Below are positions 44,108 to 53,552 of a stretch of 64,000 nt of DNA, one piece after another; position 1 is the first letter of the stretch, and each line of letters starts with the position of its first letter. The stretch lies in contig DLHI01000007.1 in assembly GCA_002483135.1 (NCBI GenBank), positions 631,861 through 695,860 of the forward strand, in the 5' to 3' direction. This DNA comes from Hyphomonadaceae bacterium UBA7672 (GTDB taxonomy: Bacteria; Pseudomonadota; Alphaproteobacteria; Caulobacterales; Hyphomonadaceae). Position numbers and translations under genes: made by a program. A model generated the notes under the pieces. The model was not told the origin of the DNA. It did not search any database and saw nothing but the letters and a program-made list of their open reading frames with translations.

Positions 44108-45544
44108 TTAGAGACCCATCGCCTTCAGGATGTCCGCCGAGAACTTCGCGAGCTTGAAGCCTTCGCCGCGATCAAGACCACGCCGCACGATGACGACGTT
44201 CTTCTCGGGGATGATCATCGCATACTGGCCGAGCGCGCCGCCAGGGGAGTAGGCGACATCGGGCAGGCCTTCCATGCCGCCATAGACCCAGAACTGGGCG
44301 CCATAGCCGGCGCCGCCGCGTGCGCGCGAGGCGGGTTGGGCGGGGGCAAGCGTCGAGACATAGTCCGACCAGCCGGTCGGCAGGATGCGCTCGCCATTCC
44401 ATACGCCGTCATTGAGATAGAGCAGGCCGAAGCGCCCGAAATCGCGCGCCGTCGACCAGCACTGGCCCGAGGTGATGAAGTCGCCGGTCCAGTCGGTTTC
44501 GATCAGCGTGCGCGTCATGCCCAGCTTCCACAGAAGCTCGCGATGCGGGAAGCTGATCCATTCGGCATCGTTGTTGTAGGCTTCGCGCACGGCGCGCGTG
44601 GCGAGGATGGTGTCGGAGCCGGCATAGACATAACGCTCGCCGGGTTTTGCATCGATGATGTTGCTCATCGACACTTCGGATGCCGGCGCGCCCGAGCCGT
44701 AGATCTCGCCTTGCGGATTGCGGCCGGCTTCGGTGTAGAGGCCGCTTGCCATGTGCAGCATGTGGTTGAGCGTGATCTCGCCGCGCGGATCGCCCGGCCT
44801 GCGCCACGCCGCAAGCGGCGCTTTTGCGTGGATGTCGAGCATGCCGCGTTGTACGCCGATGCCGACGAGCGAGACGCTTAGGCTCTTGCACATCGAATTG
44901 GTGCGCGAGGAGGTGTGAACGCCCCAGCCCGGCGCATAGCGTTCGGCGACGATCTTGCCGTCCTTGATGACGACCACGCCCCATGTATTGCCCTTGTAGC
45001 TTCCTTCCTGATCGCGGAAGGCGTCGTCGAACACTGCGGCGACGGCCTTTTCCTGCGCGGCGGGAAGCTTCGCCGTGGCGTTGGCGTCGCCCATCGGCCA
45101 GGGCTGGGCGTCGAAGTTCGGGAGGGTCAGCGTGTCGGGCAGGCGCGGCAGGTGTTTCACCATGTCCATCGTCGCGCCGATGGGAAGCTGCGTGCAGCCG
45201 AGGCCCGGCCGCCACGCGGCGATGCGCGGCTCCATGTCGTCGGCGAACTTCACGGTGACGGTCTTTGCGGCGTGGTCGATCTTCGTCTCGTTCGCCTTCG
45301 CTGACTGGCCGCTACCGGTGCGCTGGATGATGTCCTCCGGCAGACCGGAGGCGAAAGTCGCCGTGCACAGATGCAAGGCCCAGTAGCCTGCGGCCTGTGC
45401 CGCCGAATGGCGCGGCGTCGAGGTCGTGGCGCCTTCTTCCGCCACCGCTGCAGTGGTCGGACGCGGTCCGGTGGGCGTCTGCTGCGCGAGTGCTGGCAGG
45501 GCGAGGGACGCGGCTGCGATAAGCGCGATGATGCTGGTCTTCAT
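44108..45544 (-). CDS. Secreted serine hydrolase, beta-lactamase-related
   Basis: 478 residues with a Sec signal peptide (MKTSIIALIAAASLALPALAQ, cleavage about 20). An N-terminal extension of about 180 residues precedes the beta-lactamase domain. The catalytic S-x-x-K is SMCK (Ser 217-Lys 220), with YVYAGSDT about residue 300 as the Tyr motif. GGGGAG precedes ATG. First of a pair with the next hydrolase gene, with which it shares the fold but not length. Substrate unknown. Confidence 0.87.
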   Translation of the reverse strand: MKTSIIALIAAASLALPALAQQTPTGPRPTTAAVAEEGATTSTPRHSAAQAAGYWALHLCTATFASGLPEDIIQRTGSGQSAKANETKIDHAAKTVTVKFADDMEPRIAAWRPGLGCTQLPIGATMDMVKHLPRLPDTLTLPNFDAQPWPMGDANATAKLPAAQEKAVAAVFDDAFRDQEGSYKGNTWGVVVIKDGKIVAERYAPGWGVHTSSRTNSMCKSLSVSLVGIGVQRGMLDIHAKAPLAAWRRPGDPRGEITLNHMLHMASGLYTEAGRNPQGEIYGSGAPASEVSMSNIIDAKPGERYVYAGSDTILATRAVREAYNNDAEWISFPHRELLWKLGMTRTLIETDWTGDFITSGQCWSTARDFGRFGLLYLNDGVWNGERILPTGWSDYVSTLAPAQPASRARGGAGYGAQFWVYGGMEGLPDVAYSPGGALGQYAMIIPEKNVVIVRRGLDRGEGFKLAKFSADILKAMGL

Positions 45545-45561
45545 GTTGGTCTCCCCGTGTC

Positions 45562-47169
45562 TCAGTCCATCGCCTGGCGATGCAGCGCGACGCCGCCATC
45601 CTGCTGGCTTGGATAGCGCGCCATGAATTCGCGCTCGGCCTTGTGCGGATCGTTCACTGCCGTGCTTGGAACGTCGAACATCATCGTGTTCCGTCGTTCG
45701 AGATCATACGGCGCCCACGCAGGGATGCTGGCGTTGTTGGGATCGCCCGTGCGCGCGAACGCGATCCAGCTGTTGGCCATGTTGTCGACCATGGCGCGGG
45801 TCTGTGCGGTATCTGGGCCGGTCATGTTCTCGCCGGCTGCGACATTGTCGAACATGAAGGGCAGGCAAAGCGAGTGTTGCGATACGCGCCGCCCGCCCTC
45901 GACGGGCTGGCGCCACATCAGGCGATAAACGTATGTCTTGCCGCGCCCGCCCGCCTTCACACGTTGTTCGGCCATGATTGTCTGGTCGCGGCAGTATCCG
46001 CGCGCCGACACGATGGTGAAGAAGACTTCGGATGCATTCGCCTGTGGGCGCGAAGCCTGGAAGGTGGCGAAGGCTTCGTCGATGTCCTTTTCCTCGATGA
46101 AGCTTTTGAAGCGCTCCTTCGCCTGTGCTTCGTTCATGTCGAAGATGCCGGGCTCGCGGCCCATCTGGTTGGTGAGCTCGGTGCGCGTCGTGCCCAGCAT
46201 CATGGGCAGGTGGTTCGAAATCGCTGGCGCATCCGGCAGGAAGGGGTGCGCGGTGAAGCTTATGCCGTCCAGCATGGGCGAGAACCGCGCGCCTGCCGCT
46301 GCGATCACCTTGCGCTGCGCGGTCGACAGCGTTTCGATGTCCATGGTGTGCAGCTTGCGAGCATCGGTCTTGGCGATGCCCAATTCGGCCAGCAGAGCTT
46401 CGGTGAGACCGTTGGCGCGCTCGGGCGTCTGCACTTTCAGGTGCGAGCCGCTCTGGACAACGCCCTTGTGGAACAGACCCTGTGCGTCACGACCGGCATA
46501 GCAGAGGCTGACCTTCCGTCCGCCGCCGGACTGGCCGTAGATCATCACATTGTTCGGGTCGCCGCCGAACTGCGCGATGTTCTCCCTTACCCATTTCATG
46601 GCGGCGATGAGATCGAGATAGCCCGCATTGCCTGATTGCGCGAACTCGTCGCCCAGCAAGCCGCCGAGATAGCAGTGGCCGAACACATTGAGGCGGTGGT
46701 TGATCGTGGCGACCACCACGTCGCCGCGCTTGGCCATGCGCGTCCCGTCATAGAGCGCGGCTGATCCTGATCCGGCTTCGAACCCGCCGCCATGGAACCA
46801 TAGCAGGACGGGCCGCCGCTCATGATCTAGCCCCGGCGTCCACACATTGATGCGCAGGCAATCGTCCGACATGGCCGTCCCTGCATGCGCGAGCGATCCG
46901 CGCGCCTGCGGGCTCTGGTCGCCATAGTCGAACACGTCCTGGATGCCGGCCCATGATGGCGGCGCCAACGGCGGCATGAAGCGCGCGGCGGTTGCATAGC
47001 GCATGCCCTTGAACGCCGTGACGCCGTTGGCCTGCACCAGTCCGCGCACCTTGCCCTGCGCGGTTTCGGCGAGCGGTTGCCCGCTCGCCTGTGCGAGCGT
47101 CGGGCCGGTGGAGCAGGCGCCGAGACCGGCGACAGCGCCCAGCATCAGCCCCCTACGGGTCATGCGCAT
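45562..47169 (-). CDS. Exported type B carboxylesterase
   Basis: 535 residues. N-terminal MRMTRRGLMLGAVAGLGAC has a twin-Arg pair and a lipobox-like Cys 19, suggesting Tat export and lipid anchoring. Oxyanion hole HGGGF at 126-130, nucleophile Ser 214 in YGQSGGG, and SDDCLRINVW at 101-110, all carboxylesterase type B marks. It hydrolyses carboxylic esters outside the cytoplasm. The stop is 17 bases before the start of the 478-residue hydrolase, so the three genes probably form an operon. Confidence 0.9.
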   Translation of the reverse strand: MRMTRRGLMLGAVAGLGACSTGPTLAQASGQPLAETAQGKVRGLVQANGVTAFKGMRYATAARFMPPLAPPSWAGIQDVFDYGDQSPQARGSLAHAGTAMSDDCLRINVWTPGLDHERRPVLLWFHGGGFEAGSGSAALYDGTRMAKRGDVVVATINHRLNVFGHCYLGGLLGDEFAQSGNAGYLDLIAAMKWVRENIAQFGGDPNNVMIYGQSGGGRKVSLCYAGRDAQGLFHKGVVQSGSHLKVQTPERANGLTEALLAELGIAKTDARKLHTMDIETLSTAQRKVIAAAGARFSPMLDGISFTAHPFLPDAPAISNHLPMMLGTTRTELTNQMGREPGIFDMNEAQAKERFKSFIEEKDIDEAFATFQASRPQANASEVFFTIVSARGYCRDQTIMAEQRVKAGGRGKTYVYRLMWRQPVEGGRRVSQHSLCLPFMFDNVAAGENMTGPDTAQTRAMVDNMANSWIAFARTGDPNNASIPAWAPYDLERRNTMMFDVPSTAVNDPHKAEREFMARYPSQQDGGVALHRQAMD

Positions 47170-47321
47170 GAAAACCTCCCCGGATCGTCTTCTTGTTATC
47201 CGCCTTGTGCGCCCCGAACGGCGCCGCTGTAAAGTATTTACGGTCTAGCTGAACGGCAAATTGCTGTTACTCCTCGGCAGATCGAGAGGCCGAACCGACC
47301 GGCCCGGTGGGAGGGATCGAC

Positions 47322-48896
47322 ATGAAGGCAAAACCCGTTCGCGCACCGGCAACGCACAGCCGTCGCGAAGCTCTCGGCGTCGGCGCGCTTGGCCTTGGCG
47401 CAGTGCTTGGCGGATGTGTCACAGCGCCGGGGCAGGGGGCCGCACAGGCGCAACCCGTCCAGCCGCCAACCGTAGCAGAACTCGCAACTCAAGACGCTGC
47501 GCCGCGAGTCCCTCGCGGAGACGGCCGCCTGCTAACGCCTACCATCAGCAACTACATCGCCGGCATCCGCACCGCGCCGGTCAATCCGGAATTCCTCGAA
47601 CTCGGCAAGCGCCACATCCTCGATACGCTGGCAGCCGCTGTGTCCTGCAAGGATCTCGAGCCCGCCATGCTCGGCCGCAAATACGCGCTGGCAAAATCCG
47701 CCGATGCGAAGAATGGCGTGACGATGCTGGCGACGAAAGAACGCGTCGGCCTGGTCGATGCCGCCTTCGGCAGCGCCATGATCGTGCATGGCTCGGAGAT
47801 CAACGATTTCATTCCGTCCGCTTTCGTGCAGCCGGGCCCTGCCGTTGTCGGTGTCGCCTTTGCGCTGGCGGAAAACCGTGGCGGATCGGGGCATGACGTG
47901 CTGCGCGCGTGTGTCGCCGGCTACGAACTCTGCGGCCGCCTGCCCAAGGCGCTCGGCGTGCAGACGCTCTACGCATCAGGCCTTGCCAATCACGGTATCG
48001 GTCCCTGCTTCGGCGCGGCGGCGACGGCAGCTTCCATGCTCGGCCTGCCGCCGGAGAAGGTTGCGCTGGTCATGTCCTACGCCTGTCAGCAGGCGTCCGG
48101 CTCATGGCAATGGCTGCTCGACAACGACCATGTCGAGAAGACGTTCGTCTTCGCCGGCGTCGGCGCGCGCAATGGCATCGAAGCGGCGCTGATGGTCGAG
48201 GCCGGCTATACCGGCGTCACCGACTGCTTCGACAACGAAGCCGGCTACATGAACCACAAGCTGTTCAGGGAGGGGGAGGATCACGATCCCTTCTATCTGA
48301 TCGAGGATCTCGATACGCGCTCGGAACTTCACCACACAGCCTACAAGCGCTATCCCGTCGGAGGCCCGACGCAGGCAGCCGTGCAGGCGCTGCTCGAACT
48401 CCTGCCGAAGACATCGCCGGAAACGGTTGAAAGCATCGTCATGGAAATGCCGGGCCGGTGGGAGGCCTTCCGCAATGCCGAAATGCCCGCGCTCAACCTG
48501 CGCTATCTCGCGTCAATCATCCTGATAGATGGCCGCCTCGATCTCGTCTCCGCGCAGGATCGCGTACGGTTTAATACCGATGCGCGCGTGCACGAGCTGA
48601 TGAAGAAGATGGACGTCGTCCATGCCCCCGATCTCGAAACCCCCGCCGGCCAGGCCCGCGAGGAGCCAGCGCGCGTGAAGATCGTAGATGCCCGCACCGG
48701 CCGCCACGAACTCCACGTACCCTTCGTGCGCGGCTTCCCTTCGCACCCAATGACCCGCCAGGACGTCACCGACAAGGCGATGGAACTGATGGGCCCGGTC
48801 CTCGGCCGCGCGCGCGCCAGCGAGGTTTCCGACGCCGTGATGAACATCGAACGCCTCGCGAATGCCGCTGACATCGTCCCGATGATCGCGACATGA
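47322..48896 (+). CDS. MmgE/PrpD family protein with Tat lipoprotein signal
   Basis: 524 residues from the ATG at 47322 (GGGAGGG just upstream). The N-terminus contains SRREALGVGALGLGAVLGGC, a Tat signal with lipobox (Cys about 32), unusual because MmgE/PrpD proteins are normally cytosolic. The body has the family pattern: ILDTLAAAVSCKDLEPAM (about 100), INDFIPSAFVQPGPAVVGVAFALAE (about 160) and HTAYKRYPVGGPTQAAVQALLELL (about 340). Known members are 2-methylcitrate dehydratases or related lyases. Divergent from the carboxylesterase gene. Substrate unknown. Confidence 0.87.
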   Translation: MKAKPVRAPATHSRREALGVGALGLGAVLGGCVTAPGQGAAQAQPVQPPTVAELATQDAAPRVPRGDGRLLTPTISNYIAGIRTAPVNPEFLELGKRHILDTLAAAVSCKDLEPAMLGRKYALAKSADAKNGVTMLATKERVGLVDAAFGSAMIVHGSEINDFIPSAFVQPGPAVVGVAFALAENRGGSGHDVLRACVAGYELCGRLPKALGVQTLYASGLANHGIGPCFGAAATAASMLGLPPEKVALVMSYACQQASGSWQWLLDNDHVEKTFVFAGVGARNGIEAALMVEAGYTGVTDCFDNEAGYMNHKLFREGEDHDPFYLIEDLDTRSELHHTAYKRYPVGGPTQAAVQALLELLPKTSPETVESIVMEMPGRWEAFRNAEMPALNLRYLASIILIDGRLDLVSAQDRVRFNTDARVHELMKKMDVVHAPDLETPAGQAREEPARVKIVDARTGRHELHVPFVRGFPSHPMTRQDVTDKAMELMGPVLGRARASEVSDAVMNIERLANAADIVPMIAT

Positions 48897-49189
48897 GGCG
48901 CGCCGGGCAGTCCAGGTCCATCAGGCGCGATCGAAAGATACAGGACTTCAACGCCGATCACCCAAGGAGCGGCTTCTGGAGGCGCATGCGGCGGTCTACC
49001 ACACATGCAACATCCAGCGGCATTCGCTGAGCCAGGGCGCGATGCGCGTTTACCCTACACGCTCGGAATCTGTCTGGAGGAGGGCGGTCGCTTGTCACAG
49101 ATACTTGTCGGCCCAGCAAAGTCGTCGGGGGTCTACCTGACCCTTCTCTTCCAACTAGCCTGACAGGCTTCTTCTCGTCCCTCTCGGAA
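48897..49189. other. Gene-poor spacer
   Basis: 293 bases with no supported gene between the MmgE/PrpD gene and the convergent hydrolase. A short AGCCT/AGGCT stem followed by TTCTTCTC near 49156-49176 could be a weak terminator. Confidence 0.35.
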
Positions 49190-50347
49190 CTAATGCGTTG
49201 TTGAGAGGGAAACCTCACGAAGCTCAAACGGCGCCGCACCAAAGTGGGCCCCGATGTCAGTCGGGATCTTCTGGGAAGCCCCTGTCACGCCCAAGCTGGC
49301 TTTGAGTTGCGACACCGTCAGGTGCTGAATGATCTTCCATCCCGTGGCCGTATCGAGATCTTCCTTGCGACAGCCATTCTGGGCAAGATCGAGGAGCGGC
49401 GCTGGAACCGGGAGACCCATCTGTTTTGCAGCAGAGATCAGGTCATTACCGCTCTGAATGCCCAGGCAGGAGTCGCTGAAGGCATTGTGTCCCATGCGTG
49501 GAACGATAGCCAGGCGCTTGGGCGCTTTCAGGGAATCGTAGGCCGATACGAGGGTCGCAACGGGAATACCGGAGTCGATCTCGGCAGCGATGATCATGGT
49601 CGCCTTGCTCGTGCTTCCCGGACCCTGAGGTGGCACGGGCGCCCAACCAATGATCGAGTCGATCCTCGGATTGTCGAGTTGAGCGAACATTGTGCCCCCT
49701 CCTGCGGAGTGTCCCACACCTGCGACTCTCGACATGTCGATCAGGCCTGTGAGCACGCCGCCCGGCGCACGTGTCGTGCTGTCGAGCAGATCGAGCGCGC
49801 CCTCGACCGCCGCAGCGCTCGCGGCGCGGCGAGCGCTCATGTCCCGCGTGCCGCCGCCTGCGAAGGAGGAAAATCCATACTCTGGAAAATCGATGGACGC
49901 GACCACGAAACCCCATGAGGCAATGCCCGACAGCAGGTTCCCGTGACCGCTACGCCAGCCGCCTGCGCCGTGAGAGAAAATTACGAGCGGATAGCTGGGG
50001 CCACTGGCTGCGGGGACATCGCGGAAGGCAGGCACAGAAACCTTCAGATCGACGCTTTCCGGAATCTTCGAGACCAGACTCTGAAGCATGGGCGGCAGCG
50101 GATCGGTCTGCAGATAGACCTCATTCGTCCTGCCGATAGCGACGCCGGGCGCGGCTGGGTAATAGACCTCGATCTTGCGATCACTCAGGTTGAGTGTTGT
50201 GATCCCGACCTCGAAGTTGCCGCGATCCGTGAAAATCTGCAGCGCGCCGGCGTCATCTTCGTTCGCTGGCGTGGCGCAGGCAGCCAGTACAAGTGCTAGC
50301 GCCGCCACACCCTGGCGACGCCATCCGGGAAGAATTCTCGGGATCAT
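49190..50347 (-). CDS. Lipoprotein alpha/beta hydrolase (PAF-acetylhydrolase-like)
   Basis: 385 residues from the ATG at 50347 (GAGG six bases upstream). Lipobox LAAC (Cys 23). Hydrolase motifs: LVIFSHGAGGWRSGHG (about 122-137), GVGHSAGGGT with the nucleophile Ser (about 214), an Asp after IIAAEID, and His in RMGHNAFSD. This matches the dienelactone-hydrolase/PAF-acetylhydrolase-like group, acting on esters in the envelope. It follows the ABC permease gene by 144 bases on the same strand and may share its transcript. Confidence 0.85.
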   Translation of the reverse strand: MIPRILPGWRRQGVAALALVLAACATPANEDDAGALQIFTDRGNFEVGITTLNLSDRKIEVYYPAAPGVAIGRTNEVYLQTDPLPPMLQSLVSKIPESVDLKVSVPAFRDVPAASGPSYPLVIFSHGAGGWRSGHGNLLSGIASWGFVVASIDFPEYGFSSFAGGGTRDMSARRAASAAAVEGALDLLDSTTRAPGGVLTGLIDMSRVAGVGHSAGGGTMFAQLDNPRIDSIIGWAPVPPQGPGSTSKATMIIAAEIDSGIPVATLVSAYDSLKAPKRLAIVPRMGHNAFSDSCLGIQSGNDLISAAKQMGLPVPAPLLDLAQNGCRKEDLDTATGWKIIQHLTVSQLKASLGVTGASQKIPTDIGAHFGAAPFELREVSLSTTH

Positions 50348-50491
50348 TGGCAACCTCGAAATGTCAGAATGATGGGGCCGTCTTCTCTCATGCCAAGCTG
50401 CGTCATGGCGCCCGAAGCAAATCAAACACTGGACCCGTGAGAGCAGCGGACGCAGAGACGACGAGATCTTTGCTGCTCTGGGTCGAATTCA

Positions 50492-51676
50492 TCAGTCAGC
50501 GCCGAGTTTCAGGAGAGGGGTTCTCGCGGCGCGTAGCGCCGGAAAGAGCCCACCGACCAAGCCTAGCAGCAAAGCCAGTTGAACGCCTGCCAGAACTTGT
50601 GCGGGGCCGATGTTGAAATCAAACACGACCTGCGTGAAGCCGCCGCCCAGGGTCGACGCTGTGAGGCCATTGAACAGGAGGTAAGCTGCGCCGGCCCCGA
50701 CAAGCCCGCCCGAAAGTGCGAGCACGACGGACTCCGTGATCGCTCCCACAAATGCCGGAAAGCCCCCGAAGCCGATCGCACGCAAGGTCGCCAGATCCTT
50801 GCTGCGCGCTTCGACCGCCGCGTACATCGTGTTGAGAGCGCCGGCGAGCGCGCCGAAGCCGAGCGTGATCGACAGCGCCCAGCCGAAATAGACCAGATAC
50901 TGGAGCGACTGCGCTTCGCTGGCGAAATGCTCCTTCTCGGTTTTTACATCGACCTGCAGGCGAGGCTCGCCAGCAACGAAGGCTTTCACGTCAGCCAGCG
51001 CAGCGGGCGACTCGAGCCGCGCTCGCAGCGCCTGAACCGATGGCCCGCGATTGAACAGGCTTTGCACGACAGGAAGATCAGCCCAGAGTTCGCTGTCAAA
51101 CACCGTTCCGGGCACCTCGAAAACGCCAACGACCTTCCACGAGCTGCCGCCAAGCTGCAGTTCGGTGTCCAGGTCGAAGCCCTTGAACTCCCGGACAACG
51201 CCGGCGCCCACGATCATTTCGTTGGTGCCGGGTTCGAACATGCGTCCGGCGCTGAGCGCGAAGCCTGGACGCAGTTCCGGAGCGCGGAGAGTGACGCCGC
51301 GCAGGGAGACGTTGGCTTCGCCGCCGCCGGCCCTGCGGTTCGCGCCGACGACGACGTAGAGTTCGGGCGAAGTGATCGGACGGCCCGACTCATCGCGCAT
51401 GAAACCTGGCGCTTCCTCCAGCAGCCGGACAGCTTCGGAGGACATGGTCGAATTGAGCTCGGCCTCCGATCCCGTGCCCAGGATCATTGCGATATCGTCC
51501 GAACCGGTGCCGGCCACGGTCTTTGCAAAGCCGTTCGACATGGCCAGGAACGCCAGCAAGGTTGCGACAACGAGGCCAATCGAAAAGACGGTGGATACCG
51601 ATCCCCAGAAGCGACTGGGGAGACCGGTGATCGTCATCGATACGACGGCGCTGATCTGACGAAGCAGGGAGGTCAT
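50492..51676 (-). CDS. ABC transporter permease, FtsX/MacB type
   Basis: 394 residues. One N-terminal transmembrane segment (about 25-48), a periplasmic MacB-like core to about 265, then three more segments ending LLLGLVGGLFPALRAAR, the FtsX-family closing motif. It pairs with the preceding permease to form the membrane part of an exporter driven by the ATPase gene upstream. Only three bases separate it from that permease. Such systems extrude lipids, peptides or lipoproteins. Confidence 0.88.
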   Translation of the reverse strand: MTSLLRQISAVVSMTITGLPSRFWGSVSTVFSIGLVVATLLAFLAMSNGFAKTVAGTGSDDIAMILGTGSEAELNSTMSSEAVRLLEEAPGFMRDESGRPITSPELYVVVGANRRAGGGEANVSLRGVTLRAPELRPGFALSAGRMFEPGTNEMIVGAGVVREFKGFDLDTELQLGGSSWKVVGVFEVPGTVFDSELWADLPVVQSLFNRGPSVQALRARLESPAALADVKAFVAGEPRLQVDVKTEKEHFASEAQSLQYLVYFGWALSITLGFGALAGALNTMYAAVEARSKDLATLRAIGFGGFPAFVGAITESVVLALSGGLVGAGAAYLLFNGLTASTLGGGFTQVVFDFNIGPAQVLAGVQLALLLGLVGGLFPALRAARTPLLKLGAD

Positions 51677-51679
51677 CGC

Positions 51680-52843
51680 CTAGATCCTCCGGAACGCGGT
51701 GATCACGTTGACACGCATGGCGTTGAAGGCCGGAACGGCTCCTGTAGTGAAGCCGAGCGCTGCCATGAAGCCCACCGCCGACAGCGCGATCTGCGGCGTC
51801 ACGCGCATGCCGCCGAAGAACTGGTTCAGCTCCGGTACGCCACTGAGCATGTTGGTCAACCCACTCGCGAGCGCTAATCCAATAGCTCCGCCGATCAGGG
51901 CGAGCAGAAGCGTTTCGCCGATAACAATTCGGCCTATGCGGACCGACGTGAAGCCGAGCGTCTTCATCACAGCGATCTCGCCCGTCCGTTCCCTGATCGC
52001 GCCGGCCATCGCGTTGCCGACGATCAGGAGGATTGTCACAAATGCCGCCCCGGTCACGCCAAGAATGATGAGGCCGATATTGCCCTGCTGATCGATAAAG
52101 GCGGCGTTGAAGGCCTGCTCGGAGAGCGTTTCGGTTTCTGCGCGCGAGTTGGCGAACTGGGCGTCAACGCGAGCGGCAACAGCGTCGTTCTCAGAAGCGT
52201 CTGCAGTCACGATCTGGATGATGCCGACCGTGTCATTGCCGAACGCGCGCCCCTCGTCGAGATACTCAAAGTGAACGAAAACTGATCCGGTCGAGGTGTT
52301 GGCGTCCTTCCCCTCATAGATTGCCCGGATCACTACCGGCCACACGGAGGTGCCATCCCGGCGTCGCCAGACGTTGGAGGAAAGGGGGATCTGTTGGCCA
52401 ACCTCCCAGCCATACTGGTCTGCAACTGCGCGCCCGACCATGATGCTGTCGCGGTTGGTGATGAACGCCTGACGCTGGTCGTCGGGCATCACGTATTCAT
52501 CGTAGATTCGGGTATAGCTTTCCGGCTCGATCGCAAAGGTCAGCAGGAAGTTCCGGGGCTCCTGATAGTAGCCGCCGAACCAGTTGGAGTAGCTGACGTC
52601 GGCAACGCCCTCCACATTCTGGATGCGACTGACATAGGCGAGGGGCAGCGGCTGGGTGAAATTGATCCGGTTCGCGACCACCAGCCTGTTGCTTGACGAC
52701 GGTCCCGCAGCGTTTTCGAGCGACGACTGGAAGGCCGCCAGAACGCCGTAGATCAGGAAGGCAATGAAGATCGCGAACACGAGCAGCCCCGTCCGCAGCG
52801 GCTTTCGGCCGAGTCCGGAAAGGATGAGCCGCAGGTCGCTCAC
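51680..52843 (-). CDS. ABC transporter permease, FtsX/MacB type
   Basis: 387 residues, GTG start that overlaps the ATPase stop by four bases (GTGA). N-terminal helix at about 16-40, periplasmic domain, then segments at about 260-285, 310-335 and 355-380 with IAVMKTLGFTSVRIGRIVIGETLLLALIG, the FtsX signature region. It differs in sequence from the next permease, so the transporter is probably a heterodimer. Confidence 0.88.
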   Translation of the reverse strand: MSDLRLILSGLGRKPLRTGLLVFAIFIAFLIYGVLAAFQSSLENAAGPSSSNRLVVANRINFTQPLPLAYVSRIQNVEGVADVSYSNWFGGYYQEPRNFLLTFAIEPESYTRIYDEYVMPDDQRQAFITNRDSIMVGRAVADQYGWEVGQQIPLSSNVWRRRDGTSVWPVVIRAIYEGKDANTSTGSVFVHFEYLDEGRAFGNDTVGIIQIVTADASENDAVAARVDAQFANSRAETETLSEQAFNAAFIDQQGNIGLIILGVTGAAFVTILLIVGNAMAGAIRERTGEIAVMKTLGFTSVRIGRIVIGETLLLALIGGAIGLALASGLTNMLSGVPELNQFFGGMRVTPQIALSAVGFMAALGFTTGAVPAFNAMRVNVITAFRRI

Positions 52844-53529
52844 GTCAGCCGCTCCTCGAACGTGCCCTTGTCGAGATGCAGTTCGCGGCGTGCGTATTTC
52901 GCTGCGGCTGGATCATGCGTCACCATGACAATAGTCTTGCCCAATTCGCGATTGAGCAGCTGAAGCATCTCCAGAATTTCCACGGCCGTGTTGCGATCGA
53001 GGTCTCCGGTCGGCTCATCCGCCAGGATCAGCTTCGGATCCGCGACGATCGCGCGGGCGATCGCCACTCGCTGTTGTTGGCCGCCGGAAAGCTCCTTGGG
53101 TTTGTGGCCCGCGCGGTTATCGAGGCCTACGACTTCAAGGGCCGTCTTCACCCGGCGCTTGCGCTCTGCCGCGTTCAGCGGCGTCAGCAACAGCGGCAGC
53201 TCGACATTGCGTGCAGCCGACATGGTCGGCATCAAATTGTAGAACTGGAAAATGAAACCGATATTTGCGGCCCGCCATGCGGATAGCTGGTTTTCCGACA
53301 GCTTCTCGATTGGCGCGCCATCGAAGATAATCGACCCGCTCGTCGGCCGGTCGAGTCCGCCGAGCAGGTTCAGCAGGGTCGTCTTGCCCGACCCGGACGG
53401 GCCCATCATCGCGACAAAGTCACCGGATGGTATCGAGAGGTTCAGATCCGTGAAGATGCTGATCGTCTCGTCCCCGCGACGGTAGGTCTTCGCGATATGC
53501 TGCAGGACGATCAGGTCACGGTCCGACAT
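52840..53529 (-). CDS. ABC transporter ATP-binding protein (LolD/MacB type)
   Basis: 229 residues. Walker A GPSGSGKTTLLNLLGGLDRPT at about 43-62, signature LSGGQQQRVAIARAI at about 143, Walker B LILADEPTGDLD at about 161 and H-loop MVTHD. The LGGLD and EPTGDLD wording is typical of LolD/MacB-type ATPases that serve FtsX-like permeases. 23 bases downstream of the HlyD-like gene and overlapping the next permease, so one operon. Confidence 0.95.
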   Translation of the reverse strand: MSDRDLIVLQHIAKTYRRGDETISIFTDLNLSIPSGDFVAMMGPSGSGKTTLLNLLGGLDRPTSGSIIFDGAPIEKLSENQLSAWRAANIGFIFQFYNLMPTMSAARNVELPLLLTPLNAAERKRRVKTALEVVGLDNRAGHKPKELSGGQQQRVAIARAIVADPKLILADEPTGDLDRNTAVEILEMLQLLNRELGKTIVMVTHDPAAAKYARRELHLDKGTFEERLT

Positions 53530-53552
53530 GGTCTGCTTGCTCCGCGGCGACT

